From contig JACTAT010000024.1 in assembly GCA_014526335.1 (NCBI GenBank), forward strand, positions 62,001-126,000: a stretch of 64,000 bases of DNA. The letters are read 5' to 3'. The position numbers were made by a program, and so were the translations under genes. Under the pieces are notes generated by a model. It was not told the DNA's origin. It did no database searches and saw only the letters and a program-made list of their open reading frames with translations. Positions 34,086 through 45,536 of the stretch are shown one piece after another; position 1 is the first letter of the stretch, and each line of letters starts with the position of its first letter. Source of the DNA: Chrysaora quinquecirrha. Its lineage: Eukaryota; Cnidaria; Scyphozoa; Semaeostomeae; Pelagiidae.

Positions 34086-36776
34086 CTGGTAATCATAACC
34101 ATGGAAAAAATGGAATCCGAGAAAGTGTACGGTTAGAATTTCCAAAATTCAAATAACTACCTAATGAGTATACTGCAGAATATTAATGAAAGAAAGCTGT
34201 ATGAGTGGGAGGTTCATTCTATAGAGCAATTTTAGGTCACTCTGAGTGATCCATTAAGAAATTTTAATTAACACAAATCAGTTGAGGGGACCAAAAATTC
34301 CTGGAGCATTTTTTCATAAAAGCTGAAAAAAAACTTGCTCCCTTATTCTGAAATTCTCTTTTAAATGTGTTGACTTCATTCTATTTGAAATCACCAGCTA
34401 CTGAAAGCAGTAACAGGTATTTGGAAATAATGCTCTTTACATAAAAATGACTGAAGGCAAAAAACTGTGTATGAAAAAGGATGACTCATTTTGTTAATTA
34501 TTTAAAAAAGTCCCATTTTTGTATCAACAAGCTCACTTAGGCCTTCTATACGTACTGCAAATTTTATTCAACTGTACAAAACAGCATCAAGGAGCAGTCC
34601 AATAGCAAAGTAATATAAGTAACTGGTAATTGTTGAAACGAATGGAAATAATTTTAAACCAAAATTTTGGTACCTGCATGGTGGGGCTTTAAAAGGGCGA
34701 AATAAATACTTACCTACTCTAACAAGGGGCCTGAAGTGAACACTGAACTGGACACAAAATAGCAATGAATTATTATGGGCCTTATATTGAAGAAAGTGTT
34801 TTTCATTGAAGATTCAAATTTCACCTTGTTTAATATCAACACCGTCAAAAAATCATTCAAACTTATCTGCGAAAGTAAACAGAAACTTTAGTTTCCATAT
34901 CCCGCTCGTTTATCCTATACTGTCGGCTTTCGCTAGGCCAACCACCACGATCGCGAGCATATTTCCACAAGCACAAATAAACAGCAAAACAAGCACTTTC
35001 CACGGAGGACTGAAAATTCAACTTACCTCAACAAATGGTATATCTGCAAATAATAGAAAGATCGGGTCAAAAAAGCAGAAACAGATGCTTATAATTGTTG
35101 CGAAATCCCAACCTCTACATTAGGCCCATCGCCATGCAAACAGACATCCAAACTGGTTAGAAAACGTCTTGTTGTTGCTGTTCATATTCAGCTTCATCTT
35201 CTTATTGTGTTGCAAATGTGGCTGTTATTCCTCAGAGCGACAATTGTTCCAGACTGTGTTACAGATGTTCCCAGTGATACATTTGTGCCAGATGCAAGTG
35301 TTCCTTGATGTTACAAAAGTGCCTGAACTGCTACATTTGTTCCCTATATCAAGTAGCAAATGTGCCCATAAAGATAGCATGTATATTGGTCAGTTAGTTA
35401 GTTAGATAGTTTTTTATTAGTTAGTTAGTTTGTAAAACTCTGAGAGAGTGCCCTCAGTTTCATTTTTTATTTTTTACTTTAATTTCATGGAAGAAAGTTT
35501 TAGTTATTTTTACTTTGCTTGGTCCAATATATCTTCAAACTAAGTAATTATTGTTAAATTTCACCATGCAGGATTTTGAATTGAAATAAAGTTAATATAG
35601 TCCGGGTGCTGACAGTCGAAATCGGGGTGACTACTTGCAATTTTAGTGGGACTTTTAATTTTTGCACAAATGTGTTCAGTTTCATATCCTAAACACGATT
35701 TTAGCTGTTGGCCCACCTGAATTTTCTTGTTAGACGCATCCAACCCGTTTTTCTCCAGCAAAACTCATGCAGTGTTCCAGCAAGAAACCGCCATTTTCAA
35801 CAACAATTTGAAAGGAACTAATTGAAGCGACTCTTGCTATCAGGGTGTGCGTTAGCTTTAAAGATGCTTTTTATGTACAAATCAAAACGAAATTACTAAG
35901 ACAAAAGGCAAAAATTGTACCCCATTCTTTGAACAAATCAGCTGGATAATTGTCAGAAACGTAGTTTCATATGTTTGTTAATTACTCTTTGTTCTTGTTT
36001 TCTGTGCTATGAATTTATAATGTTGGTTGATACCCCTCCAATGAAATTATGCTTTGCGAAGTGCAATAAAATTGAAATTATGCTTTGCGAAGTGCAATAA
36101 AACCCAATTCCATGGAATCGTGGAATGAGAAACAAGTATGGAACCCCAATGTTTAGTAATATGGGTCTTAAAACCTCAAATTATTTCGTATATAGAGGAA
36201 ATGAATCCTCCTTGTGATGTTTTTATAACTAAATTATGAAGTACATGAACATTCTGTCTCTTTTGGCAGGTAATGTCACAAACGTAACCATTGTCAAGGC
36301 ACAAAATATTTGCTTGTGCAAAGGCAACTACATACATGAGACTATTCTACATTCTAAACTAATTAGGAAGTTATTCTGCTTTACCATTTTCACCCTTGAA
36401 GCGAACACTAAGACCATATTTCAAACGGTTATAGCCGATGAAGGGTAGAACTTTTAATTTTGATAAGTCAAACCTTTCGCTATTTTGCGTTTAGCGCGGA
36501 CACAGTGGCAATGTCAAAGTGAAAGCTAATCCTTACTGACGCCGTTTAAACAGCCCTCGAAGGAAACTCTGATTTAAAGATCAAAAGACTCTAAAGCTAG
36601 AATAATGGGGATCTTATGCTATCTTGCAACAAGTGCCGCACCTGAGGCTACAGCAAGCTTGAGGGTAGGAGGAATCAACTCAAAAGTGTTTGTTCTGCCG
36701 TGCGCGAACCGCTAAGAGCTGCTCATCTCCATCATCGTCATCAAAGAAGCCTCCGTTTTAAGAGGTAGTAGAACAG
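34086..36776. repeat. Second copy of the 2.5-kb flank, with 145 bp absent from copy 1
   Basis: Bases 34,086-34,230 have no counterpart after 30,529, so copy 1 lost them or copy 2 gained them. From 34,231 on it is collinear with 30,533-33,034, with differences mostly in homopolymers, at CpG sites, and a 29-bp direct repeat (AATTATGCTTTGCGAAGTGCAATAAAA region at about 36,048-36,105). Confidence 0.85.
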
Positions 36777-39290
36777 ACATGATCCTATGTTCAGAAATCT
36801 GCAGCTGCGGTAGCACCGGGGGTGGAACTCTTTTGCAGCAGGAATCAAGTGAATTAATGTAGTTGGTAGTGCATATAGGGCAAACTAAGAACATGTTTAA
36901 TCTTTAGACTCGTTCCGTGGGGAATTCAGCCTTCGAAGATTCATCCGTTTCAAAAGGTTTTGGTACGGACATTAGCCCAAAACTATAGGGCGGGTGACAC
37001 TCTTTTTACTTCGTAGCACTGCCACCGCATAAACATAAAGAGAAGTACGGCAACTTTGGGATATTGTCCAGACATAACTATGCTGCTGATCATTGCTTAC
37101 AGTAAAAATATATCGACACATCGCACTTCAGACTTTGCTTTCTTTTTCTTCCAAGTTGCCTCGAAGTTGCCTCAAACGTTGCCTCCAACAAGGCATAGAT
37201 TATGCAAGAGAGCGAGAAATTGTAAACTATGAGAATACACAAATACACACATAATGCACAGACATTTGGAAACTGGAGCCTGGGAAACCTGCGGCACGAA
37301 AGAGGCGAGCGTCACACACTACAAGAGGTAACAAGAGACAAAGAACAGACATAACGCTGAAAGTGTGGCTTCAAAACATGACATTGTATTCACGCTTTCA
37401 TAAAGTCCGAGAAGTTATTTTCAGAAAGAACAGATAGAGACTAGTTTTCAGATGACAAAAACCAAATACTTCTAGGTTTTCCACATAGTGTTTGGCTATG
37501 AGCATATGTTTGGCATTCCTGCCATAGATGAACTCAAGGGTGTATGCTTCATTTTGGTGAATTGACCTCTTCTGTCGCATTTTCTTCTTTTGCTCTTCCG
37601 TGATAGCGTTACGGTGATCGCTGCTTATAAGATTCCTTTGCCTTTTTGATTGGTAGATTAGCACTGGGCACAATGCTTAACACGACAGGCAGATTGACAG
37701 TAAAAGGCGAAACTAAGCAATAGGACCCCATTCTTCCTCTCGATGCGACAAAATCTTGTGATTATTTGTCACATCTAATTAAAGAATTTGAATTATTTGT
37801 ACTTATACGTTTTCTTTTCCATCAATGACACTTTTGCATTTGGACTTCAGCCGTCTTAGCGTTATAACGGCACATTTTGTTACGGCCATTTGACAGTGTG
37901 CCACGCATGTATGGCAATGGAAAGGGGTAGAAACGAACACTTGTTTTGTGTCCCTTTATTTAAAACTTGAGACCACATAGGTATTGTGCAGAATTCTGCA
38001 CAGACTCTAGCCATAGCATAACCTTGTTTTAGGGCAAATCATCTGCCTGCATCTAGTGGTCAGTTCGTTTCATTACGGAAGTCAGAAGCAGCCTGCAGTG
38101 CATCCCCCTTTCACTCGCGCTTTGCGATTGTTGCAACATAGGCGCAGTTGTTTGCTGACGAGGGAAACTGAAGTGAAGACGTCCAAATTGCACAAAAAGC
38201 ATAAGGGTAATAGATGTAGAAGTTGAAGATGCGGATCAAAACCGCTTTGCTTAATGCTGCAACCTACTGTAACCTAAATGGAGAAGAAATTGAAAGCGCG
38301 CAAATGGAGAAGAAATTGAAAGACATCAGTTAATGCGCGCTTCTTGGTGCAAAAAGTAAAGGGCGCGAATCAGGTCAACTTCTAATAAAAATTTTAGGGA
38401 GTGACAATCTGAGAGTGGGAAAATTAGAGATGCGAAATTTGATGGAATAAGGTATTTTTTTACAAAAATGTATTTCGAAATTGTTCTTTTAGAACGGAAC
38501 CATATGACCCTATGATATACACTGTGCTTTATACCATGACTCTCTTTTGATTCATTTGGAACTGCTTGTGAGCATCTAAAAGGATTCAGTCGGTTTCATA
38601 CACTCGACAATAATATTATTTCCATAAATTACTCGCCCGCTTCACGTTTTCCGTACATTTTGGCGTCCAGTTTCATTTACTTCTCTTGTGGACCCCCCGT
38701 CGAAACTGTGAAAAGTGTAAGTGTTACCCTGGATTTGCCTCTCGATTGGTGCTTCGGCTCAGTGATCTCTATTGAAATCATTGAAGAAAATGGCGCTTTC
38801 AAAGCAAAACAGGCCTACTTCAGTCTAAACATAAAATTGGTTGGGGGCGCCTCACAAGAAAATTCAACATGGCCAACAGGTAGATTCGTATTTCTAGTAC
38901 GATGATGAGCACATTTCTCCAAATTTTACAAGTCCCGCCGAAATTGCAAGTAGGTCATGCCGCCAGCACCCAGACTAATATACCTTCAAGTGAAGGACAA
39001 TAACGAGAAAACACGAATTCAAAATCTCCTTCTCGCCAGCTTTGAAATTGTAACAAATATTTTTAGAAATACAGTATGTTAGATCCCCTGCAGATATATG
39101 TTGATCAACTTCAATTTTCTTGGGATAGCTCATGGTGGTTGAGGCCCCTAAGGTTTCATTAATGGGGGATCAACTGTAAGATGGATTACACCAGAAAGTA
39201 AAGAGTCACCTTCTCTATTATACAAGCTCTGAATGACATCACAGAAAGCTTATATACATCAATTTCCTTCTCTTTCCTCAACTGTGATTC
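36777..39290. other. Probable host non-coding sequence, no recognised gene
   Basis: The composition is less AT-rich and more CpG-containing than the surroundings. Local repeats are AAGTTGCCTCGAAGTTGCCTC (about 37,153) and a 26-bp direct repeat of AAATGGAGAAGAAATTGAAAG at about 38,277 and 38,303. The frames at 37,398-37,673 and 38,660-38,905 have no family signature. The latter has no stop for 81 codons and might be an exon, but I cannot support that. Confidence 0.4.
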
Positions 39291-39296
39291 AGATAA

Positions 39297-39483
39297 CTAC
39301 AGATCTATCTGCTGAAGCAACTCATCCCCTGTTAAATATGTTGCACCTCCTTTTATGAAGACTGCCCTCCAAATGCTTGGACAACGGATTACTGCATCAG
39401 GGACCCCACATGCCTTGAGGCCACTTTCAAATCGCAAAATCTGTGGCATGACTTGTCCCACATGGCTCTTTATGCATATTGAC
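39297..39483 (-). pseudogene. Late HECT-domain exon
   Basis: The acceptor is TTTTGCAG|GTC. The readable frame has RFESGLKACGVPDAV, CPSIWRAVF and YLTGDELLQQ, matching the region before the C-lobe in G2E3-like HECT proteins (FxxGL..GV, W/F..F, LTxDxL). The phase does not agree with the preceding exon, so a base is lost or gained in its first 40 nt. Confidence 0.55.
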
Positions 39484-40363
39484 CTGCAAAACAACATACA
39501 TATCAAAATGTAGCTTTGACAATGTCCTATTTCGTTTTGAAAAGTTCCCTGGATTCTTTAAACCTCTCGGTTGTAAATTTTTATTGCCCAGAAATGTAAA
39601 AAATTTCAGCCCTTGTAGTATACGTTGTGCACATATAGAATCTCTATCTGTAGTAAGTATGGTTGTGCAACATACTTGAAGAGCTGAAACTTTTGTGAGA
39701 AGAAAAAATCTCGAAATTGGGCATAAACTTTCAACAATGACGTCTTTTTCTAAAAATTTTGTGACAAAAAACTTAGGCAATTGAGTGCATATTTGGATGA
39801 AAAAGGAGCTTTTTTGCATGATTGTCACCTTAATTGTGAATTTTCTGTAATTTTGCGGGCACAAACTTTTACAAATTTAGAATTTTGATACCTTTGCAGA
39901 AAGTCATGAAAAGGGCCAACAAAAAACGTGAGAATTGTGAAACTTTCCAACAGTGACCATTCTGACCCTTAAAAGTATAAAGATCACCAGTTAAGTGGAA
40001 TTTTGAGAAATATGGACTCCAACCCCCAACTATGGCATATACAATGCACTCAAAAATGCATAACCATGAACTGGTTAAACACTGTACATACAGTAGATTA
40101 GCAAAATTAGAGTTGGTATGACTGGAGAATAGGTTATATTACGATTTTTCCTGACGACTGTTTTGCTTTTATGTTTTGGTTTTCTGATTTTTCCTGCAAA
40201 TTTGCACGTGTTGTTTTGGTTTTCAATATAGTTTGACTGCTGCAGCCTCTCCAGACTCAAATTTCCATGGAGGCAAACACAAAGTTGGTTTTCTGGTTCA
40301 CACAACAGATAAAGCAGTTTTATAGTGTTGAAGATAAGGAACTAATTATTCAATAGAAACTAC

Positions 40364-40429
40364 CAACTGGACTATTGCTCTTGCAGATTGCACAGATTCT
40401 CTGTGTGGAACACCTTTATAGCCTATTTC
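40364..40429 (-). pseudogene. Short HECT-gene exon
   Basis: CTGCAG|GAAATAGG acceptor and CAGTTG|GTAGTT donor bound a 66-nt exon reading EIGYKGVPHRESVQSARAIVQL. The phase agrees with the upstream exon. Confidence 0.5.
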
Positions 40430-40458
40430 CTGCAGTATATCAAATCCATGATATGATT

Positions 40459-41029
40459 TCAATATATTTTGGACTGTGCTTGCGGGGAAGTCTTCAATGT
40501 TGAACATGCCCTTTCATGCAAAAAGGGAGGTTTTGTTGCACACAGACATGATAGTGTACGCAATTTACTCATGGGACTATTCAATCGGGTTTGCAATAAT
40601 GTCCAGGTAGAGCCACACCTAATTCCCTTGGACAACGAGGTGTTACCACTGAGGACAGCAAATACAAGCAATGAGGCCCGCCTAGATATCAAAGCCAATG
40701 GGTTCTGGCGCTTTAAACAAACAGCATTATTTGATGTTAGAATTTTGCACGTTAATACCCCAAGCTACAGGAACCAGGCAACTGATGTTACCTATCGCCA
40801 ACATGAGAATGAAAAGAAAAGAGCCTACCTACATAGGGTTGTCACCATAGAAAATGGAACTTTTACACCACTGGTGTTAGGCACCAATCGAGGAATGGGT
40901 AAAGAGTGTAAAGCCTTTGTGAATAATCTGGCAGAAAAACTGGCTCAAAAACAAAATGAGAGCTACTCCGCTACAGTGAGCTGGCTTAGAACAAAACTGT
41001 CTTTTGACATTCTTGCTCAGTCATGCTAA
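40459..41029 (+). pseudogene. C-terminal part of an RT-type retroelement protein
   Basis: A 187-codon frame begins CACGEVFNVEHALSCKKGGF, a C-x-C...H-x3-C zinc-knuckle-like motif that follows reverse transcriptases in several animal retroelements. Then come RHDSVRNLL, NEARLDIKANGFWRF, FDVRILHVNTP and ENGTFTPLVLGTNRGMGKE. The D...FDVRI arrangement looks like a PD-(D/E)xK-type nuclease fold, but that is inference. The same C-terminal sequence plan is widespread in sponge, cnidarian and echinoderm RT proteins. The RT itself is absent, so this is a 5'-truncated insertion inside an intron of the UBZ-HECT gene, on the opposite strand. Confidence 0.65.
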
Positions 41030-42124
41030 GTGTTCAAGGGTCCCGGACGCCTTGGAGAAAAATCAACCAGGAACTCTACAGGGGAAGACTTTGCTTTTAA
41101 TTTAGGACTAGCAGACATTAGTTTTTTATGATTTTTTTTTGTATTGTAAATAGTTTTTTAATTTTAAAAATTCCAAAAATAGCAATACAGTAATGATCTA
41201 CAAAAAAATATATATTTTGGACTTCCTTGTCATCCTTGGCATTTAAAATCTGTTGGTAAAAATTGCATGAAGTGAGAAATATTCCAAAGAAGAGTTTTTT
41301 TCAAATAATTTATATCTTTGATTAGTAGTTAATAGTTATTGATTATAATATGAAAAAGGGCAATTAGACTTTTTAGACCAATAATATTGTTTTGCGTCAA
41401 AACTTTTGAATTCAATAAGGTTTATCTTTTCATACTTTTTGTGGATAATTTTAGCCAATTTGTCTTGTTAAACTGCTGTATTAATTCTTAGACATTTTTT
41501 AATTTTTTTGAACATTTTTCGTGTGAAAAGAGCAAACAGATTTAATTGAATAATTTTCTTTGCCATTGCTTTGCAATTTTGCACAATTTTAATAAAATTT
41601 CTCTTATTTTTCAATGTCTGACAAATCTGTAAGGTCTTTTACTAATGTCCATTATGCCAAATTTGCCACTTTGAAAAAGTGTACACCATGTTTTTACTAT
41701 TGGTAAACAGCCCTTTATTTCTTAAAATCCTGCCAATTCAAGAATGCAAGAACTTTAATTAAGACATTTTCCTATTAACCACTAAAGTGCCCGTCTTCCC
41801 AAGGGTAATGTCCGTTACTAATAATTTTAAATTCATGAAGGGCATTGAAAAATTAGTGGAATAATTTATGACATAATACAATCTTTCGTGAGAAAAATTG
41901 AAGAGCTTCAAGCAGAAATCTAGTGATTATTGCTGGTAAAATGGTAAACCCTTACATGGAAAGGCCCAAAAGCGTGTCTAGATAGGGTTCTTAAATCTTA
42001 TGGGTGAGAGTTTTGTGTCAAGTTTTACCAGGAATAAATTAAGAGGAATAATTATCCAGGAATAATTTGTTATGCCTATTGAAAAAATTATTGTTTCTCA
42101 ACAAAATGTATTCAATAATGTTAT
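41030..42124. other. AT-rich intron-like sequence
   Basis: It lies between the short exon and the mid-HECT exon of the minus-strand ligase-like gene. No repeat family or ORF is recognised. The start may include the 3' UTR of the retroelement tail. Confidence 0.4.
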
Positions 42125-42127
42125 TAC

Positions 42128-42290
42128 CTTCTTAACAATGGCCTGATATGCTTCGCACAAATCATCAACTGTCAGATCTTGTTTCACCAAAAACTGGTAC
42201 ACATTGGAGTCCAGAAAAGATGGAGCTGGTCCCCCATTTGTTCAGCAGCTAATTTGTAACTTCCACTCAATATCTCAACCATTGATGAAC
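42128..42290 (-). pseudogene. Mid-HECT exon
   Basis: It reads MVEILSGSYKLAAEQMG in one frame, then GPAPSFLDSNVYQFLVKQDLTVDDL and CEAYQAIVKK in another, followed by the donor AAGAAG|GTAATA. The GGPAP..L...VY motif is typical of HECT N-lobes in the G2E3-like group. One base change in a G run explains the shift. Confidence 0.6.
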
Positions 42291-42467
42291 TTGGAATACA
42301 ATTGATAAAGAATTTTCTTTGTATATATGACATCATTTCTGAAGAAAGAGTTATGTTCAAATTATATATACATCAAGTTTCTATACAATTTTCTCAATGC
42401 TTAAACCCCCATCTACATAAAATCAGTGTATATACTACAGGTTCCATTAAAATATATGGCATTTTAC

Positions 42468-42651
42468 CTGAAAGAAATTCACGCTTTGGCCCACCATCGT
42501 CAACAGCAGGTTCTCCAATAAATATAATCCTGACTTTCTGTTCTGGAGGTATATTGAACCTTTTCTTTGCAGCAATATAATGTTCCCATATATACATCCG
42601 TCTTATGTTTAAAAGAGCCACATCATCACTCATTTTCTCAGCAAGAGCAAG
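42468..42651 (-). pseudogene. HECT-domain start exon
   Basis: The readable sequence is LAEKMSDDVALLNIRRMYIW, then PPEQKVRIIFIGEPAVDDGGPKREFLS ending at the donor TTTCAG|GTAAAA. GEPAVDxGGPxREF is the hallmark opening of a HECT domain. The frame is intact here. Confidence 0.75.
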
Positions 42652-43029
42652 CAGAATAAACTTAATAGACTACAAAGACTGTGTGTTTTCATTGCTGTGG
42701 TGTAACTGTATTTCTATTTCTTCATTGCTTTCTGGATTACACTCATTTTTTTATAAGAAACTATGCTAAATTTTTGTACCAGAGTTTCTTAGCTTTCACC
42801 CAAATTATGCTACAAAAAGTTTCTTAGCAAGTTTCTTAACATAAAAACCTAATTTTCCTTCATATACCGTTGTTTCTTTATTTTCTATCACTGCCAAACA
42901 TGAATTAGATATAGAGAAGCAAAAATTAATGCAAATTTCTTTGCAAACAGCTAAAATATCTTATTAAATATAACCCAACAGAACTAGGAACAAAACCAAA
43001 CACGTTAGAAGCTAATGTTCTCTTACAAT

Positions 43030-44830
43030 AGCATAATCTCTACACCGCCAATGACTTCAAATATTATGTAATCATCTGTATAATCATCATAGAAAACTCT
43101 AAATTGCTGCATTTGGTTGTTGAACCAGGATATTGTTCTAATGAAAACCCAATTAGTGTACAGGGCCTTGACCTTTCTTCTGAAAAGTTCATGAGGATAA
43201 TTTCTGTCTTCTTCCCTGTCAATGCGATCTTCTGCATGCTCGTCTTCATCTACCGTTTTTTATCATCTGATGTTGCATTTGGAGATGGAATGTAAGCTGG
43301 CTCTGGCACTTCACACTGAACTGCTTCAGCTGCTTCTTGAATCGGCACCGGTGGCGGTACAATGTAGTTTGGTAGCCCCTCAGGTTTTATCATTTCATCA
43401 TCAGAGCCATCTGCTGTAATTAAGCACCTTGTCTTTTGAAAATACGAGTAGAGTGTGGCATCATAGCTGCCGGCCTGGAGCTTGTGGTACGCTTCTCCTA
43501 CCCAGTGAGTAAGCAGTATTCTTCTTCTCTTTGTGGATAACTTTTCTGCTGAATTTCCGAGCCACAAATCAATATTATCTTCGCATTCTAGCCATTCATC
43601 TTGGGCTGAATGTACCAAGGACTTAATCAGCTTCCCAAAACCAGCATGGACAGGCTGCCATACGTCTGTTGCCTACAGGACCATACCACACAATGCCACC
43701 CAATTTTCGTACTTCTGCAAAAAATTCTGGAGCTGTTTGCGCCGCCAGGTTGTCGCAAAAAAGAACAAACTCCTCCAAATTTTCCACAGCTGCTTTGAGA
43801 GTTCTTTGGACCCATTGAATGCTGAAATTTGTATCAGCCCAGGCGTTTTTTTTGCCAATAGACGTCTACAGATGGATGGTAAGCATTGATTTCATTTTTT
43901 GTTATTCTTTGCCCCATTCCCCTGAAAATAACAGCAATTCTTATCTTTGATTTGGGACCAAATGCGACTTGGAGTGTGCACTGGCGTTTGTCAAGTGCAG
44001 ATCCTGGTTGGCTGACCCAAACTTTATGATGTTTTCTGTCTTGCTTTGAAATGTTAGCTTTGTAAGTTGTTTTTCGTTCAACTACAAAAGGAAGTGGAAT
44101 TTGGTCAACGTTTAGCCTCTTCTCCGGAGGAAATCTACCACATTTGCTGTCGTATGCTGCAGCTCCAGTAGACTTAACCAAGCCCTCTCGTAAGGTGCTG
44201 TGGAACTTCATCATCACTGCTGTGTAGTCAGACTTAGGTTTTGACTTCTTTCGCTGGACTCTTCTTAACTTATTTTATACACCCGGATGAATTGTGTAAG
44301 AGCACTCATAGGAATTTTTCTGTCCCTTTCAGGATTTCATCTTTTACGTATTTTATTGGCATGTACACAAAACCATTTCAATGATATTTTCAGTCCTTTA
44401 ATTCTGTTCTTTAGAAAGAGCTGATACAATTCTGCATACACTTTTTGGTGCTTTGTTCTCCTCCTTTCTTTCTTCAGAACCAGGTTGTGTTCTTCCGTAG
44501 TAGCATTAATGATACTCTTTTCTTGCTTTTCCCATTTTGATACGAGAGACTTATGAATTTCATACTTCTACGCTACATTGATAGACCTAAGGCCCTTCAC
44601 TCTTAGATCCCGCAGCACCTTAACTTTGAACTCTAGGTTAAAAGCAGTCCTCCTTTTAACCCCTCTTCTTCCATGCTTTTGAGTCTCAGCCTCCTTTTCG
44701 TTGTTGTCCTTTTTGTTCCTCTCTGTTTCCACAGGGCATGGTGTTTCGGATAAAGCCACAGGTGTGGTTTGTGGTGTGGTTTCTTCACCGTAAATTTGAG
44801 TTCAGACCGGACTGAAAAACTATTATGCAT
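43030..44830 (-). pseudogene. Pogo-like (DDE_1) transposase with a C-terminal reader-like domain
   Basis: The N-terminal region (about 44759-44450) has RRTAFNLEFKVKVLRDLR, a pogo/Jerky-type HTH start, and SLVSKWEKQEKSI after one stop. The DDE_1 domain (44217-43834) has EKRLNVDQIPLPF, ISKQDRKHHKVWVSQPGS, LDKRQCTLQVAF and IFRGMGQRI. It is frameshifted at about 43,840, then continues with WQPVHAGFG and RRILLTHWVGEAYHKL, and TRCLITADGSDDEMIKPEGLP (43618-43250). A distinct C-terminal segment (43,250-43,035) has FRRKVKALYTNWVFI and FRVFYDDYTDDYIIFEVIGGVEIM, resembling a Tudor-like fold. It sits in an intron of the UBZ-HECT gene. The catalytic stretch between 43,840 and 43,640 is badly scrambled. 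Confidence 0.75.
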
Positions 44831-44910
44831 TTGGTGAGCGTCACTGCTAGGTTTAGATAAGGAACCGCTGTTTTCCTCTTTTTTCTGATAATGTTTTCAA
44901 ACTCGATGCA

Positions 44911-45220
44911 TCTGTAATGCAAGTTTTGTTTCAAATCTTCTTTCACAGTCATCGCAAGGGAAGCTATTAGGCTCGACAGTTGATGGGCCAGAAACTTGCA
45001 ACCATTGGTTCTTGACCTTAACATTTTTTGTTAAGCCAAGGGATAATAGACTTCATTGCTTCAAATCTGTAATGCAAGTTTTGTTTCAAATCTTCTTTCA
45101 CAGTCATCGCAAGGGAAGCTATTAGGCTCGACAGTTGATGGGCCAGAAACTTGCAACCATTGGTTCTTGACCTTAACATTTTTTGTAAAGCCAAGGGATA
45201 ATAGACTTCATTGCTTACTC
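44911..45220. repeat. 155-bp tandem duplication
   Basis: TCTGTAATGCAAGTTTTGTTTC begins at 44,911 and again at 45,066. The two 155-bp copies are nearly identical (one visible difference, TTTTGTTAAG against TTTTGTAAAG), so the event is recent. Confidence 0.9.
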
Positions 45221-45344
45221 CGCTTTCTTTCCATCATAAACAATCCTACGTAACGTTCTGATAAACCATCAACATGAAAGAGAAGAAATTAAGTTGGGGA
45301 AGTGAATGGATGGTACTTGAAAAGAACACATGACACTTAAAATC

Positions 45345-45536
45345 TGTAAGCGGATAACCATCTTCCCCCTGCCTCGTTCCCATTAGGAGGTGCACATGTG
45401 CATAGGCCATTCTTCTTTGGCAGTTCGTTATCTTAGATGTTTTCCCTCATGAAGTGAGGATGTAGTTTACTTTAGCTCTACTAGAAGTGAACCCAACTGA
45501 TTAATCCTGCACCAAATGGCTTCCAATCATCCAACA
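45345..45536 (+). repeat. Copia 5' LTR
   Basis: A 192-bp TG...CA repeat. It contains a GGTGCACATGTGCA palindrome and, near its 3' end, the apparent gag start codon (45,516). Confidence 0.95.

Noticed and set aside
31096..35405. Pairs of identical ORFs at 31,096/34,806 and 31,459/35,169
   Set aside because: Identity reflects the recent 2.5-kb duplication, since non-coding sequence around them is equally identical. No family signature.
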